A stretch of 45,002 nucleotides of DNA. It comes from an uncultured Eudoraea sp. (GTDB lineage Bacteria; Bacteroidota; Bacteroidia; Flavobacteriales; Flavobacteriaceae). The stretch is taken from positions 1-45,002 of the forward strand of contig CAMYJF010000012.1 of assembly GCA_947258555.1 (NCBI GenBank), written 5' to 3'. Under the pieces are notes generated by a model, which saw only the letters and a list, made by a program, of their open reading frames with translations, was not told the DNA's origin and ran no database searches. Position numbers and translations under genes: made by a program. Every line of letters begins with the position of its first letter. Position 1 is the stretch's first letter. Positions 17,391-25,900 of the stretch are shown one piece after another.

Positions 17391-18542
17391 ATGCTGTTTG
17401 AGGATATTTTAGGGCTTACCCATATTAAGCATCATCTGACTTCAAGTGCCGATGCGGGGCGCATTCCACATGCACAATTGTTTATAGGTCCGGAAGGCAG
17501 CGGTACACTTGCAACTGCATTGGCATATGCTCGCTATTTGCTCTGCAATAATTCCCAGGGAGAAAACATTAATGGGGACGAAGCATGCAATATTAAATGT
17601 GCATCTTTTACACATCCCGACCTTCATTTTGTATTCCCGGTTGCGACTTCTGATAAGGTCAAGAGTCATCCTGTAAGTGATCATTATATAGGGGAATGGC
17701 GAAAATTTCTCAAAGAGCAGCCTTATGGTAATCTATTTGACTGGTACCGTCTTATTGGTATTGAAAAAAAGCAAGGCCAAATAGGCGTTGATGAAGCCCA
17801 GGATATCAACAAAAAGTTGTCGCTGAAGGCATATGAAGGAGGCTATAAGGTCATGATCATCTGGATGGCCGAAATGATGAATACTTCTTCGGCCAATAAG
17901 TTGCTAAAATTGATAGAAGAACCCCCGGCAAAGACCATAATGCTCCTTTTGGTGGAAGATGAAGAAAAGATCATGGAGACCATATACTCCCGTTGTCAGG
18001 TTATTCATTTTCCACCGCTTTCAGAAGCGGTTATCGCTCAGGCATTGAGTGAACATGGGTTATCGCGTGAAGAGGCAATGCAAGTAGCACAAGAAGCTAA
18101 TGGCAATTTTAATAAAGCCATGGACCTAATGAATAAGGATTCCGAAGAACTGGTCTTTGAAAAGTGGTTTGTTCAATGGGTCCGCAGTGCCTTTAAAGCA
18201 AAGAAGAATAAAGGGGCGATCCATGAACTCATTTTGTGGAGCGAAGAAGTGGCCAGAACAGGGAGAGAAACTCAGAAAAAATTTGTGATGTATTGTCTGG
18301 CGCTGATCCGTCAGGCCATGTTGGTTCATTATGGTGCAAATGAATTGGCGTATATGCAGATCCATGTCGATGGATTTCAATTAAATAATTTTGCCCCCTT
18401 TATCCATGAACAAAATCTGCTGGAGATTGTTGACGCTTTTGAAGAAGCCCATTACCACATTGAGCGAAACGGTAATTCGAAAATAATTTGGACAGATCTT
18501 TCCATTCAACTAACCCGACTTTTACATAAAAAAGCTGCCTAG
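17391..18542 (+). CDS. holB: DNA polymerase III delta' subunit (clamp loader)
   Basis: A component of the clamp-loader complex that places the sliding clamp on DNA. The 383-aa AAA+ protein starts MLFEDILGL and has IPHAQLFIGPEGSGTLATALAYARYLLC. The Walker A position reads GPEGSGT without the lysine of GKT, as expected for a delta' subunit that does not hydrolyse ATP. Cysteines before and after the loop (LLCNN, EACNIKC) fit the zinc module. IGVDEAQDINKKLSLKAYEGGYKV, LLKLIEEPP and the sensor-type SRCQ are typical. It is divergent from pgk, and the DoxX-like gene follows after 21 bp. Confidence 0.93.
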   Translation: MLFEDILGLTHIKHHLTSSADAGRIPHAQLFIGPEGSGTLATALAYARYLLCNNSQGENINGDEACNIKCASFTHPDLHFVFPVATSDKVKSHPVSDHYIGEWRKFLKEQPYGNLFDWYRLIGIEKKQGQIGVDEAQDINKKLSLKAYEGGYKVMIIWMAEMMNTSSANKLLKLIEEPPAKTIMLLLVEDEEKIMETIYSRCQVIHFPPLSEAVIAQALSEHGLSREEAMQVAQEANGNFNKAMDLMNKDSEELVFEKWFVQWVRSAFKAKKNKGAIHELILWSEEVARTGRETQKKFVMYCLALIRQAMLVHYGANELAYMQIHVDGFQLNNFAPFIHEQNLLEIVDAFEEAHYHIERNGNSKIIWTDLSIQLTRLLHKKAA

Positions 18543-18563
18543 CAGCATCAAAAAATTAAGACT

Positions 18564-18962
18564 ATGGATTTCCTTATTTCATATAGCGCAGAAATTTTAC
18601 TTCTGCTTCTTTTGCTAATTACTTTTTTGCAAAGTGCGCTGGACAAAATATTTGACTGGACTGGCAATTTAGGGTATCTGAAAGATCATTTCTCCAAATC
18701 TCCTTTCCGTAACATGGTTCCTGCCCTCTTAGCGATCATTTCCATATTGGAATTGGTCACAGGGATTGTGTGTTTCTCAGGTATCTTGCAAATTCTGAAT
18801 GGAGGTAAAACCACTCTGGCATTTGCAGGTGGTATTCTGGCTTGTGTCAGCCTATTATTACTCTTACTGGGGCAGCGGATCGCAAAGGACTATGAGGGAG
18901 CTAAGACTATCGTGATCTACTTTATTCCAGCCGTGCTGCTCGTCTTTTTGTTGCAATCTTAA
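18564..18962 (+). CDS. DoxX-like four-helix membrane protein
   Basis: A 132-aa protein with four hydrophobic stretches (about 8-26, 52-75, 84-103 and 113-130). The segment SALDKIFDWTGNLGYLKDHFSKSPF between the first two helices is the pattern of the DoxX/DoxD-like family, whose role is poorly defined in bacteria. It lies 21 bp after holB and may be co-transcribed with it. It converges on the OmpH-like gene with only 19 bp between their stop codons. Confidence 0.72.
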   Translation: MDFLISYSAEILLLLLLLITFLQSALDKIFDWTGNLGYLKDHFSKSPFRNMVPALLAIISILELVTGIVCFSGILQILNGGKTTLAFAGGILACVSLLLLLLGQRIAKDYEGAKTIVIYFIPAVLLVFLLQS

Positions 18963-18981
18963 CAGATTGTATATCAGGTTT

Positions 18982-19488
18982 TTACTGTTTGTATTTGTCG
19001 TTTAAGATCTTCAGTACCTGCTCAGTGAGATCGTCAGATTCCTGGCCATAAAGGACACTACCGCCTTCTCCGCCTCCAAGTATGTAAGTATACTCGTTGG
19101 ATTTACCAAAAGCTTTGATTTCCCGTTTAACTTTTTGTACGACGCTATCCATTTCCAGCTGGCCTTGCTGACTTAGTATTTGTTCTTCCTGTTGAAGTTG
19201 TTGGCCCATGAACTGTCCGCGTTGCTGAAGAATGTCATATTCCTTCTGCGCTTTTGACGCAGCCATTTTTTCAGCCCTGCTCTGAAATTCCTGCGCCTCT
19301 AATTGAAAAGCCTGAGAAATGCTGTCTCGTTTCCTGTTTAAGGTAACCAACTTGTTCTTGTATTTCTCTTCTACATCAATTTTTTCCTGATAACCGTCCA
19401 TCAGCTTAACATTATCTACATAACCGATCTTTTGTTCTGAACAAGAAATTAGCACCAATAAAAAGAGAAAAAGGATAGAATATTTCAT
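18982..19488 (-). CDS. OmpH/Skp-like periplasmic chaperone, lipoprotein form
   Basis: The Skp/OmpH family holds unfolded outer-membrane proteins in the periplasm. The 168-aa protein has a short signal with a lipobox (LVLISC, Cys16), then IGYVDNVKLMDGYQEK, the usual family N-terminus, and a long helical, glutamine-rich segment (about 45-120) that fits the coiled-coil tentacles. The C-terminal part GKSNEYTYILGGGEGGSVLYG and the ending DLTEQVLKILNDKY are also typical. The lipidated Cys distinguishes it from soluble Skp. A minus-strand TACATTTG box lies 19 bp upstream. Confidence 0.88.
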   Translation of the reverse strand: MKYSILFLFLLVLISCSEQKIGYVDNVKLMDGYQEKIDVEEKYKNKLVTLNRKRDSISQAFQLEAQEFQSRAEKMAASKAQKEYDILQQRGQFMGQQLQQEEQILSQQGQLEMDSVVQKVKREIKAFGKSNEYTYILGGGEGGSVLYGQESDDLTEQVLKILNDKYKQ

Positions 19489-19720
19489 TTAAATTTTTTT
19501 AGAGGGGCAAATGTAAGAAAGCCGATTGGTTTTCACAGTGTTCCAGGAGAAGAACGTTATCTTTTATCCATAAATATTATTTATAGACATTTTATTGTTT
19601 ATAGTTGTTCTCTATTGGTTTTAGATTGATATACTGGCCGTCAGTGCGGCTTTTTTGCTAAAACAACACAAGATGTCGATAGCCGCGAGAACTGCGCTTA
19701 GATGTGTTTAAAACGCGTTT
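19489..19720. other. Intergenic region between OmpH-like and methyltransferase genes
   Basis: 232 bp without a supportable gene or RNA. It includes the OmpH-like -7 box near its left end and otherwise AT-rich sequence. A weak 4-bp GC hairpin followed by T6 (19637-19656) is on the plus strand, where no upstream gene needs it. Confidence 0.4.
19508..19515 (-). promoter_or_regulatory. Putative -7 box (TACATTTG) for the OmpH-like gene
   Basis: Exact TAnnTTTG match on the minus strand, 19 bp before the ATG. No convincing -33 element. Confidence 0.48.
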
Positions 19721-20548
19721 TTATCTTCTTTTCAGGACGTACATCATAGAAGAGTATTCCCTAGATCGCCAGGCGCTCATATTGGAACGCATTCCCATCC
19801 AAAAAGCACGCAGATAATTAGATCTGCCATTTTTATATTTCTCACTTAAAAGAGCGATGTAATAGGCATCAAAAAGCAAGGGCGACTTATGTGTCAATTT
19901 AACCTGGTGCTTTTCAAAAATTCGCTCAATTGCGCCCTGGGAAAAATGCCATAAGTGACGTGGTACATCATAAGCGGCCCAAAATTCTTTATAATAGTTC
20001 GCGTCCTTGGACCTAAAATTGGGCACGGCCACAACTATGATCCCATCTTCATTTAGACAATTTAACATTGCCCCAATCTGCACGTCCAGATCCGGAATAT
20101 GTTCAAGTGTATGCCACAATGTAATCGCATCGAAGGACGCTCCGTTGACATCTTCCATTCCAGATTTTAATACCAATTGTTTTTCTCTGGCCAATCCCCT
20201 GGCCATTGGATTGGGCTCCACACCATCCGTCTCCCATCCCCTATTTCGGGCTATCCTTAGAAAATCTCCTGTTCCGGCTCCAATATCCAACACATTCCCT
20301 TTCTTTCCTAAATACCTTTCTACAACACGGATCTTCTTCCAGAGCATGTATTTTTTTACTAAGTGATACAGCCGGTCTGAAAATGATTCAAAAGAATCTG
20401 TATGGGAAATATAGGAGGTGCTGAGATAATATCTATCAATGTCCTCGGGTTGCGGATCAGTTATCAGCATATCAAGTTCCTGATCATGTAATAATCGGAA
20501 TTCCTCACCGCTGACAGCGAAGTCTTTAGTCTTTAAGAAGGTTTGCAC
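19721..20548 (-). CDS. Class I SAM-dependent methyltransferase
   Basis: A 275-aa cytoplasmic methyltransferase with motif I VLDIGAGTGDFLRIARNRG (about 96-114), the acidic post-motif DGVEPNP, a LWHTLEHIPD segment and GIIVVAVPNF. The N-terminal SGEEFRLLHDQELDMLITDPQP and YISHTDS are typical of a Bacteroidota family often annotated only as methyltransferase. The substrate is unknown. No ATG is available upstream: the frame begins at a GTG (20546-20548) and an in-frame stop lies 7 codons before it, so GTG is the likely start. It follows mnmG after 131 bp, with a parS-like site in the gap. Confidence 0.82.
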   Translation of the reverse strand: MQTFLKTKDFAVSGEEFRLLHDQELDMLITDPQPEDIDRYYLSTSYISHTDSFESFSDRLYHLVKKYMLWKKIRVVERYLGKKGNVLDIGAGTGDFLRIARNRGWETDGVEPNPMARGLAREKQLVLKSGMEDVNGASFDAITLWHTLEHIPDLDVQIGAMLNCLNEDGIIVVAVPNFRSKDANYYKEFWAAYDVPRHLWHFSQGAIERIFEKHQVKLTHKSPLLFDAYYIALLSEKYKNGRSNYLRAFWMGMRSNMSAWRSREYSSMMYVLKRR

Positions 20549-20655
20549 GACAGTTAATGGTAATTGAACTTAGATGTTTCAAAATTAGGCCATTTACACG
20601 CTTATCACAAAAAGAATCGGCCAACAGCGTTTTAAATGGATAATTCAACACCCGG

Positions 20656-20671
20656 TGTTCCACGTGGAACA
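20656..20671. promoter_or_regulatory. parS: parS-like ParB-binding palindrome, copy 1
   Basis: TGTTCCACGTGGAACA is a perfect 16-bp palindrome and matches the widely conserved chromosomal parS consensus (TGTTNCACGTGNAACA). It starts 8 bp downstream of the mnmG stop, in the gap before the methyltransferase gene. parS sites are bound by ParB and lie near the replication origin in most bacteria. Confidence 0.85.
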
Positions 20672-20679
20672 TAGATCGC

Positions 20680-22548
20680 CTATCTCCCCATATACACCAA
20701 TAAGACACTAATGTCACTGGGCGAAACGCCACTAATTCTGGAAGCTTGTGAAATGGTAGCGGGTCTGATTGAGCTCAGCTTTTGTCGCGCTTCGGTCGAC
20801 AATGACTTAAGCCTTTCATAATCAAAATTCTCTGGAATCTTAATCCCTTCCAATCGCTGTAATTTATCCGCATTGTTCTTTTCCTTTTCTATATAGCCCG
20901 AGTACTTAACTTGAATCTCTGTTTGTTCCATTACTTCCCTGCCTAAATCCCTTTCCTCTACATAGGCCTTTACTTTTGGTAATTCCAGCATATGAGCCAT
21001 AGTAACTTTTGGCCTTGAGAAGACTTTCACCATTTTGTCGGCCTGCTTAACCGGTGCCGAGTCCAGTTTTTCCAGAATGGTATTAACTTCCCGGGGGTCA
21101 TAGCTGGTTTTAGTAAAAAACGCGATAAAATCTTTAGATTTGGATTCTTTTGCCTCCATACGTTTTATTCGCTCATCGGAGGCCAGTCCCAACTCATGGC
21201 CTATTGGGGTCAGGCGCAGATCTGCGTTGTCCTGACGCAAGAGTGTTCTATATTCCGCCCTGGATGTAAACATCCTATAAGGCTCTTCTGTCCCTTTTGT
21301 GATCAAGTCATCGATCAAAACCCCAATATATGCCTGATCGCGTCTTAAAACCAAGGGTTCTTTATCTCTCAATTTTAAATGCGCATTAATACCGGCCATT
21401 AATCCTTGAGAAGCTGCTTCCTCATATCCTGTTGTACCATTTATTTGACCGGCAAAATAGAGCCCTTCGATAATTTTAGTCTCCAGAGTGTGTTTTAACT
21501 GAGTGGGGGGGAAGTAATCATATTCTATGGCGTACCCCGGTCTGAAAAATTTAACTTGTTCAAATCCCTTTACTGAACGCAGTGCTTTATACTGTATATC
21601 TTCAGGTAGCGAAGTGGAAAATCCATTTACATAGACCTCTACTGTATTCCATCCCTCCGGTTCTACAAAGATCTGATGGCTTTCTTTATCTGCAAAGCGA
21701 TGGATCTTATCCTCAATGGAGGGACAATACCGCGGTCCAATACTCTTAATTCTTCCGTTAAACATCGGGGAACGATCGAATCCCTCACGCAACAGATCAT
21801 GCGCTTCAGTACTCGTATGCGTCATGTGGCAATCCCGCTGTTTTTCTAAAGCCTTGGTTTCCAAATAGGAGAACCTCTCGGGATCCGTATCACCCGGTTG
21901 CGGTATCATACTATCGTAATCTAAGGTGCGTCCGTCCACTCTGGGTGGAGTTCCTGTTTTCATCCTGCCAGAATCAAATCCCAGATCAGTAAGCTGTTCT
22001 GTAATACCCGTTGCTGCCCGTTCGCCTGCTCTACCCCCTCCAAACTGCTTATTTCCTATATGAATCAGTCCATTTAAAAAAGTACCATTAGTAAGAATTA
22101 CGGATCTGGCCCTGATGTTCAACCCTAAAGACGTTCTAACGCCTGCTATCCTATTCTCCTCGACAAGGATAGAAGACACCATGTCCTGGTAAAAATCTAA
22201 ATTTGGAGTCCGTTCAAGCGCCAATCTCCATTCTTCCGCAAACCGCATCCTGTCATTCTGTGCCCGGGGACTCCACATGGCAGGGCCTTTTGATTTATTC
22301 AGCATTTTGAACTGAATAGTCGAATTATCGGTAATTATTCCACTATACCCTCCTAAAGCATCAATTTCCCGGACAATTTGTCCCTTTGCAATTCCCCCCA
22401 TAGCAGGATTACAACTCATTTGTCCAATAGTCTGTAAATTCATTGTAACTAAAAGGGTTGAAGACCCCATATTAGCCGCTGCAGCCGCAGCTTCCGCCCC
22501 GGCATGACCGCCTCCCACTACAACAACATCGTATTCCTTAGCAAACAT
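20680..22548 (-). CDS. mnmG: tRNA uridine-5-carboxymethylaminomethyl synthesis enzyme MnmG (GidA)
   Basis: The FAD-dependent partner of MnmE in making the 5-carboxymethylaminomethyl group on the wobble uridine of several tRNAs. At 622 aa it is full length. The FAD loop is VVVGGGHAGAEAA near residue 9, followed by SCNPAMGGIAKGQIVREIDALGG, RTSLGLNIRARSVILTNGTFL, GRMKTGTPPRVD, FAGQINGTTGYEEAA and a helical C-terminal domain. It starts 3 bp after the end of ybeY, so the two are in one operon. Parallel palindromes of the parS type stand on both sides of the gene. Confidence 0.97.
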   Translation of the reverse strand: MFAKEYDVVVVGGGHAGAEAAAAAANMGSSTLLVTMNLQTIGQMSCNPAMGGIAKGQIVREIDALGGYSGIITDNSTIQFKMLNKSKGPAMWSPRAQNDRMRFAEEWRLALERTPNLDFYQDMVSSILVEENRIAGVRTSLGLNIRARSVILTNGTFLNGLIHIGNKQFGGGRAGERAATGITEQLTDLGFDSGRMKTGTPPRVDGRTLDYDSMIPQPGDTDPERFSYLETKALEKQRDCHMTHTSTEAHDLLREGFDRSPMFNGRIKSIGPRYCPSIEDKIHRFADKESHQIFVEPEGWNTVEVYVNGFSTSLPEDIQYKALRSVKGFEQVKFFRPGYAIEYDYFPPTQLKHTLETKIIEGLYFAGQINGTTGYEEAASQGLMAGINAHLKLRDKEPLVLRRDQAYIGVLIDDLITKGTEEPYRMFTSRAEYRTLLRQDNADLRLTPIGHELGLASDERIKRMEAKESKSKDFIAFFTKTSYDPREVNTILEKLDSAPVKQADKMVKVFSRPKVTMAHMLELPKVKAYVEERDLGREVMEQTEIQVKYSGYIEKEKNNADKLQRLEGIKIPENFDYERLKSLSTEARQKLSSIRPATISQASRISGVSPSDISVLLVYMGR

Positions 22549-22551
22549 ATC

Positions 22552-22971
22552 TCATTGTTCCACGTGGAACATTTTTATATAATAGTCCTCTTTATTGCGC
22601 ATTATATTCCTCTCTTCAATGGTTCCATCTGAATATCCCATCATGTGCAATACCCCATGTACCATTACCCTTCTTAATTCCACTTCCTCCTCAGCATGGT
22701 GTGTTATGGCATTTTCCTTTACTCGATCCAAAGAGATAAAGATGTCCCCGGCTAAAACCTCATTTTCAGAGCGGTCAAAAGTAAGGATATCCGTATAATA
22801 ATCATGCTTTAAATATTTACTATTCAGAGCCAAAACTTCTTCATCCGTGGTTATAATATAAGCTATATCCCTTATTTTACAAGCCTCCTCTTGCACAACC
22901 TTGTTCAGCCATATGCGATGTTTATCTTCATTTAATGTGGAATCTATCCCCTGATAGGTGAAACTAATCAT
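22552..22971 (-). CDS. ybeY: Endoribonuclease YbeY (rRNA maturation)
   Basis: A zinc-dependent RNase involved in 16S rRNA 3'-end processing and ribosome quality control. The 139-aa protein contains the HGVLHMMGYSD motif near residues 110-120. The two first histidines are present; the position of the third zinc ligand (His in GYDH of Escherichia coli) is Asp here. The same change is, to my knowledge, frequent in Bacteroidota, so it need not mean loss of activity. NSKYLKHDYYTDILTFD is also characteristic. The start overlaps the DUF4175 stop by 8 bp. The last codons, for MFHVEQ, are formed by a parS-like palindrome. Confidence 0.93.
   Translation of the reverse strand: MISFTYQGIDSTLNEDKHRIWLNKVVQEEACKIRDIAYIITTDEEVLALNSKYLKHDYYTDILTFDRSENEVLAGDIFISLDRVKENAITHHAEEEVELRRVMVHGVLHMMGYSDGTIEERNIMRNKEDYYIKMFHVEQ
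22556..22571. promoter_or_regulatory. parS: parS-like ParB-binding palindrome, copy 2 (inside ybeY)
   Basis: Identical to copy 1: TGTTCCACGTGGAACA, exactly 1,900 bp away. It encodes the C-terminal residues of YbeY on the minus strand, so one stretch is read as both protein code and a probable protein-binding site. Confidence 0.85.
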
Positions 22972-25900
22972 CCGACTTAAAGTATAAACGAATGAGTTCC
23001 CGATAGCGCTGCTGCAACGGTAGTGCCTGTCTGTTCAGCAATTCAGTTTCTCTTTTGAAGTTATCCCATTGCTCAGGCCTGGTAAGTATAGGGTTTGAGT
23101 AATCCTCCCTATTAGTTTTGCCTTGTCTCTCTTGCTTTTCACCTTGATCTAAGGCCGCATTTTCAAGCTTAAGTAATTGATGTTCAATCATATTCATACG
23201 CTGAATTGTACGCTGGGTAATCCCATTCTCCAATAAATCTTCCTCGAAGGATTCCATTTGACGCAACAGCTTTTTTGCTAAATCCCGATCCCCGTTTTCT
23301 ATCATGTCCTCAAGCTGCTTTTCCAGCTCCTGGCGTATACGTTGCTGTTCCTTATAAATCTCAAACAACTCTTGCAAATCTTCTTCATTCTCATCAGCAG
23401 TGCCATTTCCACCCTCAGAACTACCATCTCCTTCTTTAGATCCCTTGCCTTTGTTGCCTTCAGATCCTTCTCCCTCATTTTCACCTTCACTTTGTCCTTC
23501 TTCGCCTTCTTTGCCTTCATTTCCCTCCTTGCCTTTCTGGTCGCCTTGTGACTGACCTTGCTGGGACTCTCCTTCTTGCTGGCCTTGTTGACCCTCACCC
23601 TGCATTTTTCCCATCTTTTCCTTCAGTTCAGACTGACTTTGTATTATATCTGGTAACTGAAAACTCTCCCCGGAACCCTGCCCGGAGCCCATGGAAAGGC
23701 TTTGTTGCATATTATCAAGAATACTAGCCAGGTAGTCCGCCAGATTATTACTGGCGGTCAGCACATATTGTTGATAAGAAGCGCCTTGAAAAATCTTGTT
23801 TTCAGAGACACTTCCGAGGGTTTTGTCAATATTATAATACACTTCTGTGATCTGTTCATTAACAAACTCAGACAATTCCGCTCTACGCAGTGAAAGGGCA
23901 AACAAGCTGTCGTCTACATGTTCAAATAACTCCTTTAATTGCTGCTGTTCGCGAACTACGCCCCCAAAATCATTCAACATCCCATCGCTTTCCGTGAGCA
24001 CGTCCAAAAGTTCTTCCTGCTTAAAAGAAAAGGTCACCAAATTATCTAATATCTGCCTGAGCATTTCAGCATCCTCAGCAATCGAACTCCCGCCACCCAT
24101 TGAGGAGCCTGATTGAGACAATGATTCACTCATCTCCTTCATTTTACGAGCCGCAGAGCGTTGTTTTTGATCGATCTTATTCTGTTGCTCTTTTAACTCA
24201 GGGTTATCATCCGATTCCTCATTTCCCTGTTCCTTATCATACTCCTCCAAAGCCTCTTTTTGATCCTGTTTTACAGATTCAGACTTATTTTCGTCAACAT
24301 TCAGGTCCATCGGTTTTTTAAGGGCATCATTGTCTTTCTGAAGCTCCTGGAGTTCACGGGCTATAGTATCAAATTCCATATTGAACCTTTCCTGGGTTTC
24401 TTTTTCTATTTTTTTGCCTACATCTACACGCGATATTGCTTCCTGGTCTTTAGACAACTTTTCCAGGTCCTGGGCTAGCTGATTTGCTTTTTCGCTAACA
24501 TAATATCTTTTCGTTAATTCGAGCAATTGATCCAGGCTCTTTTGACTGTTCTGTTGGCTTTTTCCAAGTTCTTCAAGGCGCTTGGCCAATTCTTCCTTAT
24601 TAATCTTATCAGCTACCTTTTGAAGTTCTTCGAGAAGTTTGGCGTTCTTCTGTGCCTTTAGCTCTTCTCTTTCCATGCGTTCCTTAAGCAATTGTTTTTG
24701 TGCGTCATCCAACTCATCTTGCTCCAGGTTCTGTTTTAACTCATTGCTAAATTTTTTCATCAGCTCCTGTTGCTGTTTCTGCTTCTTCAGAAAGGAGCTT
24801 ACTTTACTTTTGTCATTAAAGTTTAAGCTGTTCTTTTCCTTTTGTTGTTGCTGAATTTCGTCCAGTTCCTCTGTATTCTCCTTGAACTGATCCACCGCCT
24901 TATTCATTTGCTCGATAAGTTCCTGTTGCTTGTCCAAACGTTTTTCCTCAAGGGCTGCTTCATCATATATTTCCGAGGTAAAGACCTGGCTTTTGCTCAC
25001 TTTACCCCCTCTGAATGGATCGTTATCCCGCACTTCAAAATACAGTTCATATACCTGAGCTTCCTCCAGTTCCAGTCCGGAAGGAAACGTATAGTAAAAC
25101 TCTTGAAAATTGACATCTGGCTCCATAAGCGGTACGCGCTGTTTTTGATCCTCTTTCCCGCGCGGATAGCACACCAATTGAATGCTTCTGATTTTATAAT
25201 CGTCTGTTGCTTCTCCTGAATAATATGATACATTCGGCTGCAAGGAATCCCTTAATTGCCTGACTTTCACGCCTGGAAAACCATCCTTGATCACCTTAAA
25301 CTCAAAGCCTAATTTCTCAAAATGCGATACATTTTCATTAGAACTTGTTATCTGATAAGGTAAGGTTGAAAAGATCCTGCTGCTATGTACAAACCCGGAA
25401 TCGCCTTTTTGAAAAACCCAGGAACTATCATTCGTAACAAGGTGAACATTTTCAGCGTTTTTTCCCGCAACAGTCCAGGCAACATTCGTGCCCTCAGGAA
25501 TAGTTGCGTTTCCAGTATTTCGTAATATATCTGCCCGCTTACCGGTATATCCGGGATAATCGAGTTGTACTGAAAAATCAGTGATCCCTGGTGTTCTTAA
25601 GGCTTTCAATTCGTAACGCCTTGACTCTACTTCGTTAGCCCTGAAAAAGAAAGTGCTGGACTGCAGTGGCGGTGTAAACGTTAATTCATAGAGGCTATCA
25701 GCTTTACTAAGTAAAATCTCTTTGTCATTAACTACAGCATAAACGTCTTCTGGCTGAACTTCTCCAATAGTGAATACCTTGATCCGAACGGTTTCATTCT
25801 CCAAAACTTCAAGTCCATCTGCAATTACCTTGAATTCAAAGGGAGCGGGAGGTTCAAAATAGGCGCTATAGCGCACTACTCGCTGATAGGAGCCCAAAAA

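Noticed and set aside
19637-19656. GC hairpin followed by T6 as a terminator
   Set aside because: The stem has only 4 bp and points along the plus strand, where no gene ends nearby.
20526-20732. 68-aa frame containing MFHVEH, over the parS-like site
   Set aside because: It overlaps the mnmG end and the methyltransferase start, has no family features, and the MFHVEH peptide results from the palindrome.
23302-23598. 98-aa lysine/glutamate-rich frame on the minus strand
   Set aside because: It is an alternative frame of the low-complexity tract in the DUF4175 gene.
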